Source of the DNA: Toxonevra muliebris | Lineage: Eukaryota; Arthropoda; Insecta; Diptera; Pallopteridae | Length of the DNA stretch: 64,000 bases | Reading direction: 5' to 3' | Assembly (NCBI GenBank): GCA_963691655.1 | Contig: OY829326.1 | Location: forward strand, 91,567,235 to 91,631,234 | Part shown: in pieces, positions 21,611 through 34,316 of the stretch | Layout of the letters: every line of letters begins with the position of its first letter | How positions within the stretch are numbered: position 1 is the stretch's first letter | Position numbers and translations under genes: made by a program | Notes under the pieces: generated by a model | The model's database searches: none | What the model was told of the DNA's origin: nothing | What the model saw: only the letters and a program-made list of their open reading frames with translations

Positions 21611-22401
21611 CTGACACCCACCCTTATAATGAAAATATTAAATGAGTTTTAAAAATTCAGTTATAACGATTTGCTAAAATTTAATATTGTGCAGAAAAAA
21701 AGTTCAAAATCATGAAAACACCTAATGGACTTTAGAACAAATTGAATTGCCGCACCTTGTAAATGATGAGAGTAATTTAATTTATTTTCTCCAAAGCCAA
21801 AATGATTTATGTGTCTGAATGTAAATTAATTGCGTGAGTGTCGCCAACTTAGAAATTTTTATGAAGAAATTTTTATTCTGATTTTCAAAGATTTGACTTC
21901 GTCAGACTGCGATAGCATTTATAATTTCTTTAATAACTAGTGTTCATTTATTATTTCTTTAATTCTTTCTTTAATAATATCGAAAAGAAGATTTTTATCT
22001 CATTTATATTTACGGATACTATCACTAGCATAAATTATTTATCATCTACACACAGCGCTAACAACATCACGGACCTCAACGCCAACACTATAATCGTAAT
22101 TGAAAGTTATTAAGGAAGTAGAAAGTTCATATGCATATGTAAGCATTCGTAAGTACATCGGCTAAAAAATAAAACATCAAAAACAAAAAAGATGTTGATG
22201 ATGAAAAAGTATCACATGCAAAAGCAGCAGTAGCACCGAAATTTCATTTCAATTCACTTAAATGGAGCAAAAGTACTGCAATTTATCTTTTCTTTTCGTT
22301 TCGCATTTCCATCACTTTCCTTTTTTATGTGTACATATGTTTCCTACTTTTGCACCCTACTCTCCATTATTATAACTACTCTATACAATATAAATACACA
22401 C
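21611..22401. other. Non-coding interval
   Basis: No supported gene, repeat or RNA. AT-rich with short trinucleotide runs. Confidence 0.4.
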
Positions 22402-22831
22402 TACCGGTCAAAAGTTTGGGTTCAACTTATAACTTTCATAATATGCAAAAAATTATGGATAATAATCATTATTATTTATTCATATTCTTTACAATTAAAT
22501 AATCATTTTTTCCACAAATTATGATGACTTTTACAAAAATGTTGGCGTTTTTTTTTTTAATTTTTTTATGTTTTACTTTCTTTTTTATATAGAGAAACAC
22601 ATAAAAATATTGAAAAATGTAAAAGCTTGAGAGAATTATTGCAGCACAAAGATGTAGCACACGGTATTTAATATTGTGATGATGAGAAATAAGCACGCTC
22701 TGTTTACAAACAAAAGGTCGCAATGAATAAATAAATAATACACCAATTTCGATTGGAACAAATCCTACATTTCCGACAAAATTGTATTGAATTCTAAAAT
22801 AAAGCGAAAGAGCCCAAACTTTTGACCGGTA
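22402..22831. mobile_element. Tc1/mariner-like miniature element
   Basis: Perfect 19-bp terminal inverted repeats, TACCGGTCAAAAGTTTGGG, bound 430 bp. TACCGGTCAAAAGTTT is a tip known to me from Tc1-like elements, and TA at both ends is compatible with a TA target duplication. There is no transposase inside. Confidence 0.75.
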
Positions 22832-24251
22832 CTATATGCACATTAAAGTGGTTTATTGGTTTAGTGGACGAAAAACGACTGATTTGCAAACGAATGTAGT
22901 AAAGGCAATGGTAAAAAATTGTATTCCAAGAATCACATAAGTATTTTATTTTCTGATCTCTGTACTGACCCGGTATTGTAGAATTTACATCTCACGAGAA
23001 GTGTTCGCAATTAAAAAAACTTTTAATGGCGCTGGACTCACAGTGACCAAATGTATAAAACGCGGGATCAAAACATGAACTCTCTTTTCAATAAATTTAA
23101 AATAAAAATATTCAGTTTTTATAATAAATAATTTATAATTTGCTGACTTTAAGATAAATGTCCATTGAAAGCGGGCCTACTCAGCCTTAAATTTTTTATA
23201 ACACTAATTTCAATATTAATAAAATTTCACTATTTGGCTTTAAAATAAGCAATCTTACATTGAGTTATCTTAGTAATCCTATGGAAATGGATTACTGAGA
23301 TTCCTCAAAAATTTTCGTTCCTCTTTAAGTGAAAGCACTTCAACATGATGCTCCTTTTCAATTGCTAAAATTGCCGCACCAACAGATCACATTTTATTTA
23401 ATTTTTTTTTAAATATTTTAATATTTAACTCTTTTATTTTATTTCATTTATTTCTGTTTGCAAATATTTTTGTTGTCATTTACTGGCATTAGCTGTTATA
23501 CATTAACTTCGAAATTTGTTCGAAATGGTTTTTGTCCTGGTTCATTTCTATCAGAACTAGCAATACCATTTATTGTAGGAATAGAGACAACAATAAAAAT
23601 AGAGATTCAATCTCTATCGTGATCTGCAATAGGGGTGAACAAGAAAATCATATGGTGATAGTAAAATCATATTGATAAAACAAAATAAATTATTTTGATA
23701 ACGACACGTTAACTTAAAAAAATTTTAATGAAAAATTTAGATTTATTGGGTGCAGTACATTTCAATCTCGTGAATTCGAATTCATTCCCATTACAAATTA
23801 AACAAATGCATAATTTTAGTTTATTTTGGTTCTCCTAATGATATTTCTTTAACTTACGAACTGTAATATTAATTTTAGTATCCAATTGAGCTCCTGATTC
23901 TATACTGGGTACTCGCAATGTACACTTGAAACAATTTGTCGTCTCACTGTCTGAGAGTCTTAAGTGTATTATGTCAGGGATGAAATCAACTACAATTTGA
24001 TTACATACAACGAACATTGTACAACAGCAACATCAACAGCAACAAAACTAATGAGCTTAAGTAAACATAATGTAAGAGTACATAAACAAAACATAAAACA
24101 AAAAAGCAAACAGGTACTTTTAAAAAAATTGATGTAAACGTGAAATTGAATTGTTTATTTTTCATTATTCACATTTGATTATATTCATTATTCAAAAAAA
24201 CTAACCCAAGAAAAAAAAAAAGAACAGAAAACTAATACGCAGGAATATAAA
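22832..24251. other. Non-coding interval
   Basis: No supported gene or element. Low-complexity A- and T-rich tracts, with CAACAGCAACATCAACAGCA near 24023. Confidence 0.4.
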
Positions 24252-24492
24252 CATTTTTTTTTTAAGTGGCTGCCGAGGACACACTCAGTCCAGAGCACCC
24301 CATTGTGATACCACATGGTTGGACCTACAGTTTACTTGTACTTGTACACTTTCTTATAATTCTCATACACTTCATATCGATAGTGAATATAAGAAGGTTA
24401 TGAGAATTAACCTCCAGACAAAGACAGGAATCGAAGCCGAGCCTACCGGGTGAAAGGCTAGAACACTACCCACTATACTATCGAGGGCATAT
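24252..24492 (-). repeat. tRNA-derived SINE
   Basis: On the minus strand, 24492-24415 reads as a tRNA-like head, with A-box region GATAGTATAGTGGGTAGTG, a CTTTCACCC anticodon-loop-like segment and B box CTTCGATTCC. It resembles tRNA-Asp/Glu but its stems are mispaired. A unique body follows and ends in a run of ten A on the minus strand at about 24252. Head, body and A tail in this order define a SINE. Confidence 0.65.
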
Positions 24493-25260
24493 TATCGCTC
24501 ATTTACTAAGACTGTCATAACTCAAAAAACGCGATTTTGCAGAAAACGCGTTTAAAGTTTTCAATTGACTCCCATTTTGCAGAAAAAACAAGAAATCTTA
24601 TAACTCTCATGCGCTGCGTATACAAGATATTAATATAATAATAATTTACACAATATGAAGCGTGATATAATGAATAGTTCTGCATCATTAACTCAAAATT
24701 CGTGTTTTTTGACTTATGACAGTCTTTTAGTACATGAGCGATATATATACATATATTAAAAACAATACTTTTGCATATTGTTGAAAACACAAACGAACAC
24801 ACTTAAATATATCAAATCCGCTTTTCAGTTTCAGAAGATGCGCGCCAAAAATGTCTTTCCTTTTAACGAATCTAAAATTGAATACTGCTCTTTAAAAAGA
24901 CGGAGCTATAACGAACCGCACGCGCTTACAACATAGCAGCAAGTGATTTTAAAACATTGAATCGAAAATAACGACACCAATGTGTGGAAGCAGTGGCAAC
25001 CAATAACAGATACAACAGCAACAACAGTAGCAGTTGTTGTCGCTGGATGTGATGTGGATGCTGTGTATGAACATTTTAAATTATTCAATGAAAGTGTTAT
25101 ACATAATTATATTACGTCGGTACAGACAATGTTGCCAATTCAAGGGAAATTTCCCTTTTTGAAAGAGATATTTTTTCACTGCTCCGAAGAAAATATGGGA
25201 AACTATATCATTAATGACGTAAAACTAAAAATACAAAACCAAATTAAACATACGTTCATA
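24493..25260. other. Interval leading into a non-LTR retrotransposon
   Basis: The right part, from about 24980, is open in the same frame as the downstream ORF1 and is probably its untranslated leader. The true 5' end of the element is not identified. Confidence 0.4.
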
Positions 25261-27500
25261 ATGGCACCACGTCCACCACCTAAGCTTCGCGAAACTTTTA
25301 CAAATTCTCCTTTGAACAATGCCCTGAAGCGCACAGAGTCTGGTACTTTGGCCCTGTTATGGCAGCATATGGACGAATGTCTTGCTAAGCAAAGTGAAAT
25401 AATCTTGGGTAAAATACAGGAATCTGAAGACATCTTAAAAAAACTTGATAAACAAATTTTTGATATCAGGCGTGACTTAACTGCGATGACCGAGAGAGTT
25501 ACTCAACTTGAAGCTATGCAAGTCAACGATAACGCGCTCAAATTTGAAATTGATGCACTCAAATACAACTGGCAATGCAAGAAAACTCTGCAGTTGCCTG
25601 CGATCTGCGTCTTAATGGTATTCCGTTTAACCATAACGATAACCTTCTGGAGATCTTCAAACGAATTTGTCGCACGGTAAATATAGCTCCACCAAAAGTT
25701 GAGATAGTTTTCCGACTTAAAAATAAGCGTAACATCAGCGCTTCTATCACAGCTCCTGCAGTAATAATACGATTGACGTCGCCAGTTGACAAGAACAACG
25801 TGCTGAAATCGATAAAAACTTTCAAGCGCAAAAACAATGATCTAGTCCGACTAAGCCACGCGGGAATTGAATCTGATGCTTCAATTTATATTAATAAGAG
25901 CTTAATGAAAACCAACTATTTGATTCTAGCAGTAAAACGCAAAAAACAAAAACAGCTATTTTCCGTGTTTACATCAAACGTGCAGAGAATGACCTCGCAG
26001 TGCAGGTTGACACCATGCAGGAGCGAGATGAGTTTTTTATCTCTCTTTCTGGTGATGTTTCGCATAATACGTACGGGGGAAATATAGCAACAAATTCACA
26101 TGTATCCAACCAGCAGCAACTTTTTCGGAGAGAAATGTAAGTATCCAACCAGCAACAATTTTTTCGGAGCGAAATACAAGAAAACGAATCTTAACTATGA
26201 GAAACTATTAAAAAACATTCGCAATTTTTTCACCTTTTCTTTTACTATATATGTACATCTTCTAATTATTTCAATATTGATCACTACTACTATACACTAC
26301 ATATATTTTTATTTTTTTACATATCGTGGATTAAAAATTTGCCATATAAATGCTCAAAGCCTCATTAGGAAAATTCACGAATTTAGATATTTATTCGAAG
26401 ACTCGTCAATAGACTAAATATGTGTTTCAGAAACATGGCTGTTAACAACAATGCATGATGACTTATTTAAGACAAATGGTTTTAGAATTTTCAAGGTCAT
26501 GCGGGTGGGGTCGCAATTTATGTGATTGAAAACATCGCCTGTAGACTTAATAACAAATCAATGCCTGATAGTGAAATCGAATACTTGTTCACTGATGTCT
26601 TCAATGATGCAAACAACAAAATCTTGATAGGTTGTGTGTACAGACTAAAGAGATACATAGACTTTCCATAACTGCTTACTACACTTGAAGACTTATTCCT
26701 ATCTTTCTCGGATATAATTCACGCTGGTGACTTTAACTGCAACATTTTAAACGAAACCCGCTTAACCCTTAATATGTAGAATTTTGGGCTTTTTCCAACC
26801 AACTTCACTACTCCAACTCGCTTCACTAAGACAATTGACTCTTTACTGGACTTGTTTTTTGTAAATGACATATCAAAAGTTTTACTATATGATCAAATTT
26901 CTGTTCCACTGTTCTCAAAGCACGACCTTATATTCCTGACATATGACTTCCACATTAAGTTTGACACAACGCCGTTTTTCTATCTGACTTTAAAAACATC
27001 ACTTATACAACATTAGCCACTGATCTTATGGCTATTGTCTGGCACAAAATATACAACATGACCTCTTCAAATGACCAAATATCTTACCTTTAAGACAATA
27101 TTAATGCAGTATTCGATTTTCATTTCATTTCAAAAAGAAAAATAATTAAAAACTCTGAAAGGCCTTGGTTTAACTCTGACATTAAACATTTAATAATTGA
27201 CCGAAACAATGCGTACAATCGTTGGAAGAGCTATAAAACAACAGACCTTCTAGTAAAATTTAAAGCCTTAAGAAATCCTTAGAATTGCAAAAAAAAGGTT
27301 TTATGAAAAATTTAATACCGCTCTTGGAAGTAAAAAAACTTGGCAGCAAATTCGAACCTCTGGTATAGGTGAAAAAAAATTATATGCAACCGATAAAATT
27401 AACGATGTAAGCGTACTTAATGCAAAGTTTTCGAACCTATCATTTCTGATAGCCGATATGTGTGTCCAAGTCGTTATATGCTATACCTTCAAAAAGATTT
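25261..27500 (+). mobile_element. Decayed Jockey/CR1-like non-LTR retrotransposon lacking RT
   Basis: ORF1 starts at ATG 25261 (MAPRPPPKLRE...). It has a predicted coiled coil at about 25400-25560, shifts frame near 25570, and continues to about 26080 with an RRM-like LINE ORF1 region. From about 26325 the endonuclease follows: ICHINAQSL, then after a UAG CVSETW, a GGVAIYV-like segment, HAGDFNCN and a SKHDLIF segment. The linker WFNSDIKHLIIDRNNAYNRW ends near 27440. The reverse transcriptase is absent and several stops interrupt the endonuclease, so the copy is dead. Its 3' end is truncated or replaced by unrelated sequence. Confidence 0.8.
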
Positions 27501-28804
27501 TCTAGTTCTTGAAGAGAAGAGTTGAATAGGTAATATTTTCGTTATCTTAAATGCAACCATTGTGCATCGAACTGCCTAAAAAGTATTGGAATGTGTTCAT
27601 AATGATAAACAAAGCTTTTTTTTAGTGACCATCACTAAGCCCTGACTTGTCATCAAATGGTAATGCAAGAGCAGATTGAGGTTGATTGTTTATGGCGCAC
27701 TTCTCAGTGTCAAGGAATAAAAAAATAGTTTGGGGAAGATTGGTGTAGAAACCTTTTTTTTTACTATTGAAGACCAATTCACTAAAATGATTGGAGTAAA
27801 ATGTGGTCATTTTGAATATTACAGCTTTTGAAAACATGCTTTTGTCACATCCTGCTATCACTTCATAGTATTAAGTTCAAAAAAGTGAGAATCACATTTT
27901 TTCTTCATAATACAGTTTGCTATTTTATCAACTTTCTATGTAGCTTTTTAGTAGCGTAAAAATAAATTTAAACCTCTCTATTATTGAGAAGATTTTTGGG
28001 GTAAAAGTTTTTTTTTTGGTGTGTGGAAACATAATTTTGACAGAAGAGATTATAAAACAAAAAAGCTTTTATGCAGTTGTTTTTTATTTTAAAAATCGTC
28101 AATTGTCAAAATGACGATAAATTTGAATCGACAATAACAACTAAGCAACAGTGATGCTTTAGAGAACGAAGAAAATTATTTATGAGAAATTAGCAGCGGC
28201 AGCATAAGCTTTTTGTTTTACTTTATCGACAATGACAATGGCTATGTATTGCAAAAGGTTGTTGTCAATGCTATGGTTAAAGCTTTTGAAAGAAAGCATG
28301 CGTAATGTTTACGTACAAAAGAATAAAAATGGTCTCTCTTAGTGTATTTTTTTATTATTGACAAAATATTTCAGCTCCAGCGATAAGCTGTCGTGAGCTG
28401 AATTATTTTGAAAAAACAAATTTTAGAAATCATAGGGGAACTTTTTTCGTTTCGCCAATTTATACTAAATAAAAGGTCAGAAGTAAAAGAAATTCAAATA
28501 TGGATGGATAAATATGTAGTTTTTATTATGAAATATTTTTACATTGAGTAGATAAATATTACATTTAAGAAATTTGGACATATCAAGAACTAAAGGCAAA
28601 TGCAAGTTGAATGAAAATAAAGTCACACAAATTGTGCTTGGAATATTAACTTAATTTAAATTAGTTGTTAATCCATTTATTAGTTTTTAATTTTATTTTT
28701 TCCTTAAAGTTTCAAGAATACTCTCTTAAAATATTAATGAAAAAGTTATACATACGACTATGCCTTGATGTACCTAAACGTCCAATAAACAATTATTTGA
28801 CTTC
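27501..28804. other. Non-coding interval
   Basis: No supported feature. The 79-codon minus-strand open stretch at 27622-27861 has no domain. Confidence 0.4.
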
Positions 28805-29195
28805 AAAATTGTTACTTAGGGGTTTTCAGGGTCGCTGATTACGAATCTAAAAGAGGATTCAATATGGCGGAAGAATTTTAAAAAATTGTGAAGAGATTCA
28901 CTTGAAACTCATTACTTGGTGGTTTCTGAGGACGCTGATTACGAATTTGACATTGGATTTTCAAAACTTAAATAGCGGCGGCTGTTTTTCGCTTGAAACT
29001 CGTTAGTCGTGAGTTTCCAGAGTCGCTGATTACAAATTTGATATTACATTCGTAATATAAAGCGTTTTAACCGAATTCGATAAGTTCGAATTTTGTAAAA
29101 CTCTTTCGCTATATTGGATGTGGAGTTTTTAATTTTGAAATCTGACATCCGATTTGTAATTAGCAGAATCGCCCAAAAAGACGGTTTCTGGTGCT
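28805..29195. repeat. Three diverged tandem units plus one inverted unit
   Basis: Units of roughly 90-105 bases beginning near 28805, 28907 and 28994 share GGGTTTTC.GGGTCGCTGATTACGAAT-like sequence. A fourth, inverted version lies at about 29140-29195 (ATCCGATTTGTAATTAGC). Three direct units and one inverted unit suggest a decayed element with internal repeats. Confidence 0.65.
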
Positions 29196-29754
29196 GAAAA
29201 TCGACGAAACTGGCTTAGGTCAAGCCAACAGAAAGAGTGGAGAATATTTTAAAAAAGCATGTACAGCGGGGAAAAAGGCCCAATCAGAGCATTTTAAGAA
29301 GTTGACAGAATTTGAAGACCTTGAGTATGAACCAGGGATGGCTGACTAAAAGTAATTTGCATAAAAAATAATTTTTTAAATTTGTAAGCGTAAAATTTGT
29401 GTAAATAAACTTTAAACGCGTTTTTCTCCAAATGATTTTTTTGAACAGGTAGGACTGATATATCGAGTTCTGCGAAACTGACTTTGAAAAACCAAAATAG
29501 GTTTGATTTGCTATCATGATGTATAAGAGAAATTCCAAATAAAAATTTGTGTTTTTTTTCTCGTTTTTTGGAGAAAAAAGATGGAAAGATGCAGTAAGAT
29601 ACTTATAATATCTCTCAGCGATTTGAGATGACTCTCTATGAGACCACAGATGTATCGAGTTTCAGTATGGTGTTGAAGTTAATCCTTTAACGCTCATAAG
29701 ACATCCGAAAAAGGCGGATTTCGCAAAGTTTAGAGTAGAACTGGCTTCATTAAA
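29196..29754. other. Interval before a non-LTR retrotransposon
   Basis: Some minus- and plus-strand open stretches occur, but no domain can be named. Part of it could be the degraded 5' half of the element that follows. Confidence 0.35.
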
Positions 29755-32531
29755 ATGTGCTACCCCCTAAATTACGCAACGAACGAAGTCTGGAAGCAGC
29801 GGTGGAAAATCTCACCTCTGCTCTTCAGACCAGCTTTAAGCGTGCCTGTCTCCCTCTCCAGCCTCTCACTAAGATTCCTGTTCCGTGGTGAAACAAGAAA
29901 AAACTTATCAACAGGGCTCTCAAGACTAATTTTGATGAGCACTGGGCTCTATATCGTCAAAAGCAGAAGGAGTAAGGAAAGCCAATTCGTGCTTCGAAAA
30001 GGGCTTCTTTTAGAAATTTCTGCAGCGGTATTGAAACTATGTTTGAAACAGCTAGGCTGGCGCAAATCTTCAAAAAGGGTCAAGTCAAGTGTTCACTCAA
30101 AAAATCTGATGGCACTTTCACAGAATCAAAAAGTGAGATGTTCAGCTTAATGCTGGAATCTCACTTTCCGGGCAATCAGGTCTCTGTTGTTCAACATCCC
30201 ACTTTTCCAAATGAAGATGCAATTAGGTTCGCTATTGCTTCCTTTGACAGCTTCAAATGGTCCGGATGGTATACTACAAGTTGCTCTGAAAGAGGGTATG
30301 GTCCAATTGCTACCGGTTTTGAAGAAGATCTTTATCTCCAGTTCGGCTCTCGGTCACAGACCTCAACAATGGAGGTTGGTAAAAGTTGTATTTATTCCAA
30401 AAATTGGAAAGGACAACTATACCAAACCCAAAAGCTTTAGACCAATTACAATGATGTCTTTTCTACTAAAATGTCTTGAGCCGTGTGTTGAACACCGCAT
30501 TCGTAGTGAGTCGTTATTGTTACATCCTCTCTCTTCAGTTCAGCATGCTTACCAATGTGGAAAATGTTGTGAGACGGCCCTACAAAATCTGATTGGTCGG
30601 ATTGAGCGGGCCCTCAACAGGAAAGAATACACTATTGGTATTTTGTGAATCCGGTTCTTGTTAACTGGATACGGTCAATGCTGTCACATAGACTTATGAC
30701 GGTTCAAGCTAATTGTGGTAAATCTGTGACTTGTGGCGTGAATAGAGGATGTCCCCAAAGGGGCGTACTCTCTCCACTGCTGTGGTGTCTGCTGAATGAG
30801 TCGGGTATCTACACACACAACTACCTTTGCCGATTATGTTGCCTGCTTAACCACGGGCCAATCGGTCGGGTATGTTTGTAGGAAGGCCCAAACTGCTCTG
30901 AATATGATTGACTCTTGGTGTTGCTCAAACGGGCTATCGCTCAACCCTCTTAAAACTGGTATTATTCTTTTCACCAGGAGAAGGAAAATTGATGGTCTCG
31001 TTTTACCAGTACCAGTACTCAGAGAGTACTTTTCAGCTATCCCAAGGAGGGAAATATCTACGAGTCATTCTATATACCAAAGGCACTGGCAGCTTTTTGT
31101 CAATGCAGGGCTATTTTTGGCAAAACATGGGGCTTATCACCTTATAAAGTCTTATGGCTTTATAAGGCTATGATTCGAACCATCATCACCTATGCATCCA
31201 TAGTCTGGTGAAGCAGACTTAATGTTGACAGCGTTAGCAAAGCTCTTGCCAGACTTCAAAGGACTGTGGCCATTTGCTCTACGGGAGCTTTTCCTACAAC
31301 TCCTTGTCCATCCTTGGATGCATTGCTCAACTTACCACCCCTTGATATTTTTGCTAAAGGAGAGGCTGTCAAAGCCATCTGTAGGCTTGGGATATTGGTG
31401 GCATTGTTGAAGATACTGACTTGGATCTAACAGTTCTCTCAATGCCATCCGATACAATGCCAACATTTCCAGTTTTAAAACAGCGCAATACAATTCAAAT
31501 TTCAGAGGCCTAAACTTGGTTTTTGCCGGAACCTGGGCCAGAAGTTGATTGTAAGCACATTTTCACTGACGGCTCCAAAACAGAATTCGGTTCGGGTTCT
31601 GGGGCCTTCATTTAAAATGATGGAGTGAACCTTCACTTCTCTCTTAGGTTGTATGCTTCTGTTTTTTAAGCAGAAATTTTTGCAATCATCAAGGCAACGG
31701 ACCATATAATTGATAATGGTTGGAGAGAAAGGAGTATCTGTGTATTTAGTGACAGTAAGGCTGTGCTTAAATCCTTGCTTAATCCTCTAACCACATCTAA
31801 ACTGGTTATGCATTGTAAACCCAGGCTTGATAATGTTGGAAAACACAATAGCCTGCTGTTGATACGGGTTCCTTGACACTCAGGAACTTCAGGAAATGAA
31901 TCTGCTGACTTACAGGCTAGAAAAGGTTCGGAAACTGGTTTCCTGGGCCCAGAACCTGTACTCTCTTTGTCGTCTACAGCTATCAAGACCACCATTAATG
32001 AATTGGTCGATTCGATCCACAATCGTAAATAGGAGGAACTGAGGAGCTTTAGACAGACAAAGGCCATGTTACCTGTTATCTCGAAGCGTCTAACAGACTT
32101 TCTGTTCTCACTAGAAAGAACTGTAGGCAGCTAGTGGGACTATATACAGGTCACTTCTCTTGGGCTAAACATTTGAATATGATTGGCCTGGGAGCTAGTA
32201 CCTTCTGTGCTTCCTGTGGTTTAGAGGAAGAATGTGAAGAGACGGCAGACCACTTTCTTTGTATCTGCCCGCTTTCTGCCAGATTAGAATAAGCATACTT
32301 GGGACTGGACGAAAACCTGAGCTCTTTAATATCGCAGGATCTGCTAAAATTTATTAATAAATCTGGTAGCTTTAAAGAATATCAAAATAGGAACACAGGA
32401 AATAGTACAATGGACGTAAAACTTGTCTGAGTACTGTATTCTTGAACACTTCTTTTGCTGTTCCAACCAAAAAAAAAGAAAAAGCTTTTTTGTAATAAAA
32501 TATCATTTATCATTTATCATTTATCAAATAA
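29755..32531 (+). mobile_element. Decayed Loa-like non-LTR retrotransposon with RNase H
   Basis: Broken frames on the plus strand read, in order: an endonuclease-RT linker (29755-30180), reverse transcriptase (about 30180-31100, with KVVFIPKIGKDNY, SFRPITMMSFLLKCLE and GCPQRGVLSPLLW), RNase H (about 31546-31990, with FTDGSK, FSDSKAVL and HSGTSGNESAD), and a C-terminal CCHC-like segment (CASCGLEEE...ADHFLC, about 32206-32270). The RT catalytic box reads FADYV where YADDV is expected. Many stops and frameshifts make it inactive. The 3' end carries a simple tail of ATCATTT repeats (32500-32531), as in several non-LTR clades. Placement in Loa rather than another RNase H-bearing clade is by resemblance. 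Confidence 0.82.
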
Positions 32532-33088
32532 AATATCAAACTTTCAAAAACTCGATTTTTTGTTATTTGTTTTTTTTTTAATATATGTTTTTGAAAATGA
32601 GTTCCGATTGTCACATTTTTCAACTTGCACAGTGTAATTGACATACTTGAAAACCCTTCCATGTTGCCACGGTTGAAAAACGGTGGAAAATCTCCTTTTG
32701 CATCCTTTAGAACTCACTGGCTTGCACGAATTTGTATAAATTTCCAGTTTTCAAAAGTTTCTAGTTTTCAAAAACACGAAAAGCAAACGAAAATTACTTC
32801 TTTCTTTTAAATAGATTTTAAAAATTTGGTTTATAATCTTTGGTAATAGATATATCCTAAAGTAATTATTTCTTTGGATGTAACTTTCTTCAATATATTA
32901 TCTTTGAGAAACGCCTAGAGATAGCTGGGACCCTCTCCTTGCCTTGCCTCCCAGGCCTATACCTAGTTACACCAATGAAGAAAGGAAAGCAAACCAACAA
33001 CAAATAAAAAATAAAGCAATTTTTGTTTTGTAGAATTATTTTAAAAATTATATAATATTATTTATAAAAAGGCAAAGATAATTATTTC
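32532..33088. other. Non-coding interval
   Basis: No supported feature before the inverted gene fragment. Confidence 0.4.
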
Positions 33089-33655
33089 GTTTTCTAAATA
33101 ATAAGCTTCATTGCCTTCTTCTTACAGTGTTTATTGGTATTGTTGTTGTTGTAGGATGAGTACCGTGTGTAGAAACAGAATTTTACTCCATCAGCACCTT
33201 TAATCTTCATTCAATCTTCTCTAGACCAGACTGAACGTATTTATTAAATTCTTGCATTGTGGTATGCAAAGTCATTGAACCATTTTCACGATCTAGCTTA
33301 ATAAAAAGCTCTGCAAAAAATAAAAAAAGAAAAGGGAAAAAGGAGGTTAAAAACACATAATGAAATACTTGTTAAAAATTAACAAGTAAGTAACACTGTA
33401 AGTATAGTTGAAAAAAATTTTGGTCTAAATGTTTATAGCACAAACTCAGCATTAAAATTTGTCCCAATGACTCCAGCGCTATTTAAAGTTTTATTTAAAA
33501 GTAATCATTATTAAGTACTCACCCTTATGCTGCCCTTGCTGAACCATGTTATCAGTTTCATATCATTGACCACGAGAAATTTCGTAATAACTAAAATATT
33601 TCTGGTCCTGTGTCATTAATCTGGAGGTTGGTGTATATTTGTCGTGCACGCCAAT
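33089..33655 (-). pseudogene. Third, inverted and partial copy of the duplicated gene
   Basis: The minus strand matches the 3' part of the duplicated genes (43058-43660). It holds the tail of exon 2 (about 33655-33523), a complete intron (33522-33311, donor GTGAGT, acceptor TTTTTTGCAG), the last exon (33310-33207, stop TGA) and 3' flank with the CAACAA run. Relative to unit A it lacks 24 bp between two ACAGGAC direct repeats and 8 bp of a TATTACGA repeat, and gains a TGA where A has TGG. The last exon has only one difference from unit A, a synonymous third-base change, against several in the intron. The 301-codon part is absent and homology stops at about 33655. Confidence 0.9.
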
Positions 33656-34128
33656 TGCCAATTTCGGACAAAAATCATGGCCATAATACTTTGGAAATAT
33701 TTCCTAATCATTCCTCTAACTTATTTGACAATAGCTGTAATATACTTGGAGATAAATTGAAATATAGGGTTTTGCGTAATAATTTAGCACATAATCTTTT
33801 GAGAACGTTAATAGAATGTTGTATTAAGAATACACCAGAAAGTGCTGCTACATTAGTAAAAAAATATGAAAAATGGAGTCTTCGGGGGCTATTATGTTTT
33901 AATTTGTTTATCTTAACATATAGATTTGATGTCTGCAGCAAAGTTGTTAAACAAAAAGAGGAAAACAAGTTTTGTGTATACACTTTTCCTCCATCTCATA
34001 CCCTTCCTCGAGAAAATGAGTTTTTATACCTCCTTTTTCGGCAAATGGCCGACAAAAAAACCATTGAGAAAACTATTATAATGCATTTGGACAAAATATT
34101 CCTTGCTCAAAATTATGGGGGACCGTGA
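33656..34128 (+). other. Unassigned open reading frame (fragment)
   Basis: The plus strand stays open from 33610 to a TGA at 34126-34128, but the first 46 bases belong to the antisense of the inverted gene copy and no ATG starts the frame near its beginning. The translation has mixed composition (for example KLKYRVLRNNLAHNLLRTLI) rather than a low-complexity shadow, so it may be a fragment of a transposon or viral-type gene. I recognise no family. Confidence 0.2.
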
Positions 34129-34145
34129 ACAACGAAATGTCCTAC

Positions 34146-34316
34146 GTAATTGCCTTAGTACTTCAAATACTTGTACTACAGACCCGTTGTTCAATCCCAT
34201 GGGGGGTAAAAAAAAAATTTTTTTTTAAAATCAATTAATATATTTAATATATTTTTTTGATTTCTGATTATCTGTGGAGTCTGTAGTACAAATATTTGAT
34301 TTGTTAACGCAATTAC
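34146..34316. repeat. Inverted repeat, 38-base arms
   Basis: Arms 34146-34183 and 34279-34316 are about 85% complementary, sharing GTAATTGC and TTGTACTACAGAC at either end. The 95-base spacer has a TTCAATCCCATGGGGGG segment and an A/T run. It could be a very short transposon relic. Confidence 0.6.

Noticed and set aside
24412..24492. Functional tRNA gene on the minus strand
   Set aside because: A and B boxes are recognisable but acceptor and T stems do not pair and a body plus A tail follows, so it is a SINE.
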